The notes beneath the pieces were generated by a model. The model saw only the letters and a list, made by a program, of their open reading frames with translations, was not told the origin of the DNA and did not search any database. From Candidatus Roseilinea sp. (GTDB taxonomy: Bacteria > Chloroflexota > Anaerolineae > J036 > Brachytrichaceae), in the NCBI GenBank assembly GCA_025055235.1, contig JANWYN010000145.1, positions 1-50,672 of the forward strand: a stretch of 50,672 nt of DNA, written 5' to 3'. Numbering within the stretch: position 1 is the stretch's first letter; each line of letters opens with the position of its first letter. Below are positions 48,459-50,672 of the stretch, piece by piece. The position numbers were made by a program, and so were the translations under genes.

Positions 48459-48620
48459 CGCGATTGTGCCGGCTGCGAATGACAGGTTGGTGATTCATCC
48501 CTATGCATTCACATGCGTGGATCGTATAGGTCATCGCTGTTCCCAAATATTACCTATGCGAAAATACGGACTGGTCGCTTGGCGAGCGCTGCTTCGCTTT
48601 CGCTTCTTGGCGCGACGCAT

Positions 48621-49796
48621 TCACGGCTGCGCGGGATTGAAGATTGCGGCGATCTCGTCCGGCGGCTTCGCCAAGTGCGCCAACGGTAAAGCCATCACGC
48701 GGTCGGCCAAGGGATAGGGCCGATCGCCGGGGTAGAAGACGATGAGGCGGTCGAGTGCTAAATCCTCCAAGGCGATGCGCATGGAAGGCGTGAGCCGAGG
48801 CGCATCCACACGCTTGCATTCGATGCCTACGCGACGCCCCGCGATGAACATCAGCAGATCCAATTCTGCGCCGGTGTGCGTGGCCCAAAAATAAGCCTCG
48901 TCAGGGTCAACGGCCTTGATCACTTCCTCGATGACGTAGCCCTCCCAAGAGGCCCCACTCTTGGGATGTAGCCATAGATCGCGCTCCTCGCGCATGCCCA
49001 ACATCTGATGGAGAATGCCTGTGTCTCGGAAGTAAATTTTGGGCGACTTGACCTGGCGCTTGTTTAGGTTGGCGAACCAGGGCCGGAGCTGGCGCACCAT
49101 GAACGCGCCCTCGAGCAGGTCGAGGTATCGCCGCGCGTGGACTCACTGAGATCGAGCGCGCGAGCGATTTCAGCAGCGCGCCAAAGCTGGCCATGATAGT
49201 GGGCCAACATGTTCCAGAAACGAAACATGGCAGCAGTGGGAATGCTCGCCCCTAGCTGCGGCAGGTCACGCTCTAGAAAGGTCTGGATGAAGTTTCGGCG
49301 CCAAGCCAGGCTATCCGCGTCTGAGGCGGCCAAGAAGGAGAGCGGGAAGCCGCCGCGCAGCCAGTGCTGCATCTGCTGCGCCACGCCGACCTCGGCCAAG
49401 CTGAAGCCGGCCATACGGACGATCTCCAGCCGTCCGGCGAGCGTCTCGGATGACTGGCGCAACATCTCGGGCGAAGCGCTGCCCAGGATCAGGAAGCGGG
49501 CCGGCAGCGGTGTGCGATCGCACAGCACGCGCAGCACCGGGAAGAGATCAGGCCGGCGTTGGATCTCGTCAATCACCACCAGGCCGGTCAACCCCTGCAA
49601 CGCGATCATAGGCTGGTCGAGCCTCGCCAAGCTGAGCGGGTCTTCCAGATCGAAGTAGTTCAGCGAGTCCGGCGGAACAAACTGGCGCGCTAAAATCGTC
49701 TTGCCGCAACTGGTGCAGCCCAATGAGCGCAACGACCCGGCTGCGCGCCAAAGCGCGTTCGATGGCTTGCTGCAACCGAGGCCGAGGATAGATCAT
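48621..49796 (-). pseudogene. AAA ATPase with DUF4143, broken by two compensating frameshifts
   Basis: The pieces read in order: MIYPRPRLQQAIERALARS in one frame, then after a shift near 49725 GCTSCGKTILARQF (Walker A), LVVIDEIQRRPD (Walker B), ILGSASPEMLR, and GFSLAEVGV-type sequence in a second frame. After another shift near 49135 the first frame returns with RRYLDLLEGAFMVRQLRPWF and the DUF4143 nuclease-like domain (WEGYVIEEVI, GAELDLLMF, GIECKR). One extra G in GGG at the Walker A and one missing base at the winged-helix end explain both shifts. It is either a recent pseudogene or contains sequencing errors. The full protein would be about 391 residues, normal for the family, whose role is unknown. 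Confidence 0.8.
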
Positions 49797-49802
49797 GTCC
49801 AC

Positions 49803-49845
49803 GTTATACCTTGAAAATCCGTCACATCAAGAAGGATTTTCAAGG
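49803..49845 (-). promoter_or_regulatory. Promoter with 12-bp inverted repeat upstream of the AAA/DUF4143 gene
   Basis: CCTTGAAAATCC (49809-49820) and GGATTTTCAAGG (49834-49845) are exact inverted repeats. On the minus strand TTGATG (49825-49830), a 16-bp spacer and TATAAC (49803-49808) form a promoter whose spacer contains one arm. TATAAC ends 6 nt before the ATG at 49796, so the mRNA would be leaderless. The palindrome is a likely operator. Confidence 0.5.
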
Positions 49846-49910
49846 AACAAACGTCAGGCTCGTCCCTCTATATGGCCAGGAAAGTGGTCAACCCTTCTGC
49901 CCTGATTGCC

Positions 49911-50672
49911 TTAGGTTTTCGGTAAAACCACGGGCGGCAAGGGCAAGGAGAGCGGGGTGAGTAAAGCCAGAAAGGTCGGCAGTGCATCGAGTTGCACCGC
50001 CAAGCAGCGTTTGATCCAACGCAGGCCGAGTTGAAAGACACTCAGGTGACGGGTGTAAGCCGGGTCGATCAGGCGGCGCATCACCTCACCCGCACGCAGA
50101 ACGAACTGGCCGACTTCGTGACACCACAACATAGCGATAGCCACGGCCAACAGTAAGCGTTCAAGCCGGTCCGGATGCACCAGCCGGGTGTGGCCGATGT
50201 CAAAGCCGCCGGACTTGTCATCGCGGAAGCTCTGCTCGATGTCCATCCGCACCGCGTATTCGCGCAGCCGGTCAGGGTGAGCCCGGTCATCGGAGATGAC
50301 GATCACCAATCAGGGACGGCCTGGTCTGGCCCCCGCGTCCAAGTCATCGCCACATGCGGGTGCAGGGGTGTTGCTGAGTCAGCACGGCATGACTCAAGCC
50401 CAGCGTGCGGCCGATCTTGGGTTTGAGGGCATCCAGCCGAACAGTCGCCCCGGTGCGCAGGCGAATGTGAATGCTGCGCACAATGCGAATGCGGTAGCCC
50501 CAGCCCAATGCCTGGCACAACCCTGCCCAGCCATGGTCGCGGAAGCCGCGATCCGCCAGCCGCACAATCCGGGCGTGGGGATGGTCGGTCTTGAAGAACT
50601 CAGCCACCTGCACCCACATCGCGCGCAGCCGTTCGACCCGCACCAGGCCGGTGCCCGGCACCACCGCCCAAG
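49911..50672 (-). pseudogene. IS4-family transposase, frameshifted, 5' end outside the window
   Basis: Three frames carry consecutive parts. The first (from the window edge to about 50385) contains ARIVRLADRGFRDHGWAGL, the second-aspartate region. A middle piece (about 50385-50303) reads VAMTWTRGPDQAVPDW. The last (to 49911) holds EYAVRMDIEQSFRDDKSGGF, which fits the IS4 signature Y-(2)-R-(3)-E-(6)-K exactly, with the catalytic glutamate. Two shifts therefore break the gene. The 3' terminal repeat of the element was not identified; it should lie between about 49850 and 49910. Confidence 0.8.

Overview
The window is about 50.7 kb of GC-rich bacterial DNA. Its content fits a Chloroflexota-type heterotroph (Anaerolineae or a relative). 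The signs are Ala/Pro/Gln-rich linkers after the lipobox of the binding proteins, many ABC sugar importers and secreted glycosidases, a TPP-riboswitch-controlled ykoE, and short-period degenerate arrays of the GACGCAAGACG type between genes. This placement is an inference from style and gene content; no rRNA or other marker gene is present, and I saw no tRNA or CRISPR array.

Left part (1-14.0 kb), mostly minus strand: the N-terminal part of a membrane glycosyltransferase-like protein; a family 2 glycoside hydrolase; a PhyH-type dioxygenase divergent from a secreted thermonuclease-like nuclease; a tyrosine recombinase; a TPP-riboswitch/ykoE unit; a small membrane protein; an acylphosphatase; and a two-gene unit of an FGGY sugar kinase and a large secreted pullulanase. 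Repeats fill several of the gaps: nested inverted arrays, a 9-bp minisatellite and REP-like hairpins.

Middle part (14.4-31.2 kb), plus strand: a CUT2-type (rhamnose/AI-2-like) ABC importer with one double ATPase, two permeases and a binding lipoprotein, followed after a strong terminator by a KDG-kinase-like PfkB kinase. Next come a Tat-exported DUF1501 protein, an Asp-box beta-propeller and a DUF1800 protein as one operon; a DUF5060-type secreted glycosidase coupled to a HAD phosphatase; and a DUF368/PopT-type polyprenyl-phosphate transporter.

The most interesting part (31.2-48.5 kb) is one long, tightly overlapping operon-like block. A clear promoter carries two LacI-type operators 43 bp apart. 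It is followed by a CUT1 binding lipoprotein, a giant binding protein with extra N-terminal beta-sandwich modules, a permease pair, an NHL-TPR-Yip1 membrane protein, a DUF5696 protein that looks like an unassigned glycosidase, a second permease pair, a GH144/glycoamylase-type lipoprotein, a LacI regulator and a GH35 enzyme. There are two binding proteins and four permeases but no ATPase. GH144 plus GH35 suggests beta-1,2-glucan or sophoro-oligosaccharide use; this is a hypothesis.

Right edge (48.6-50.7 kb): an AAA/DUF4143 ATPase gene broken by two compensating frameshifts, and a frameshifted IS4-type transposase cut by the window end.

Several genes without a Shine-Dalgarno sequence have a -10-like hexamer 6-7 nt before the start codon, which suggests leaderless transcripts.
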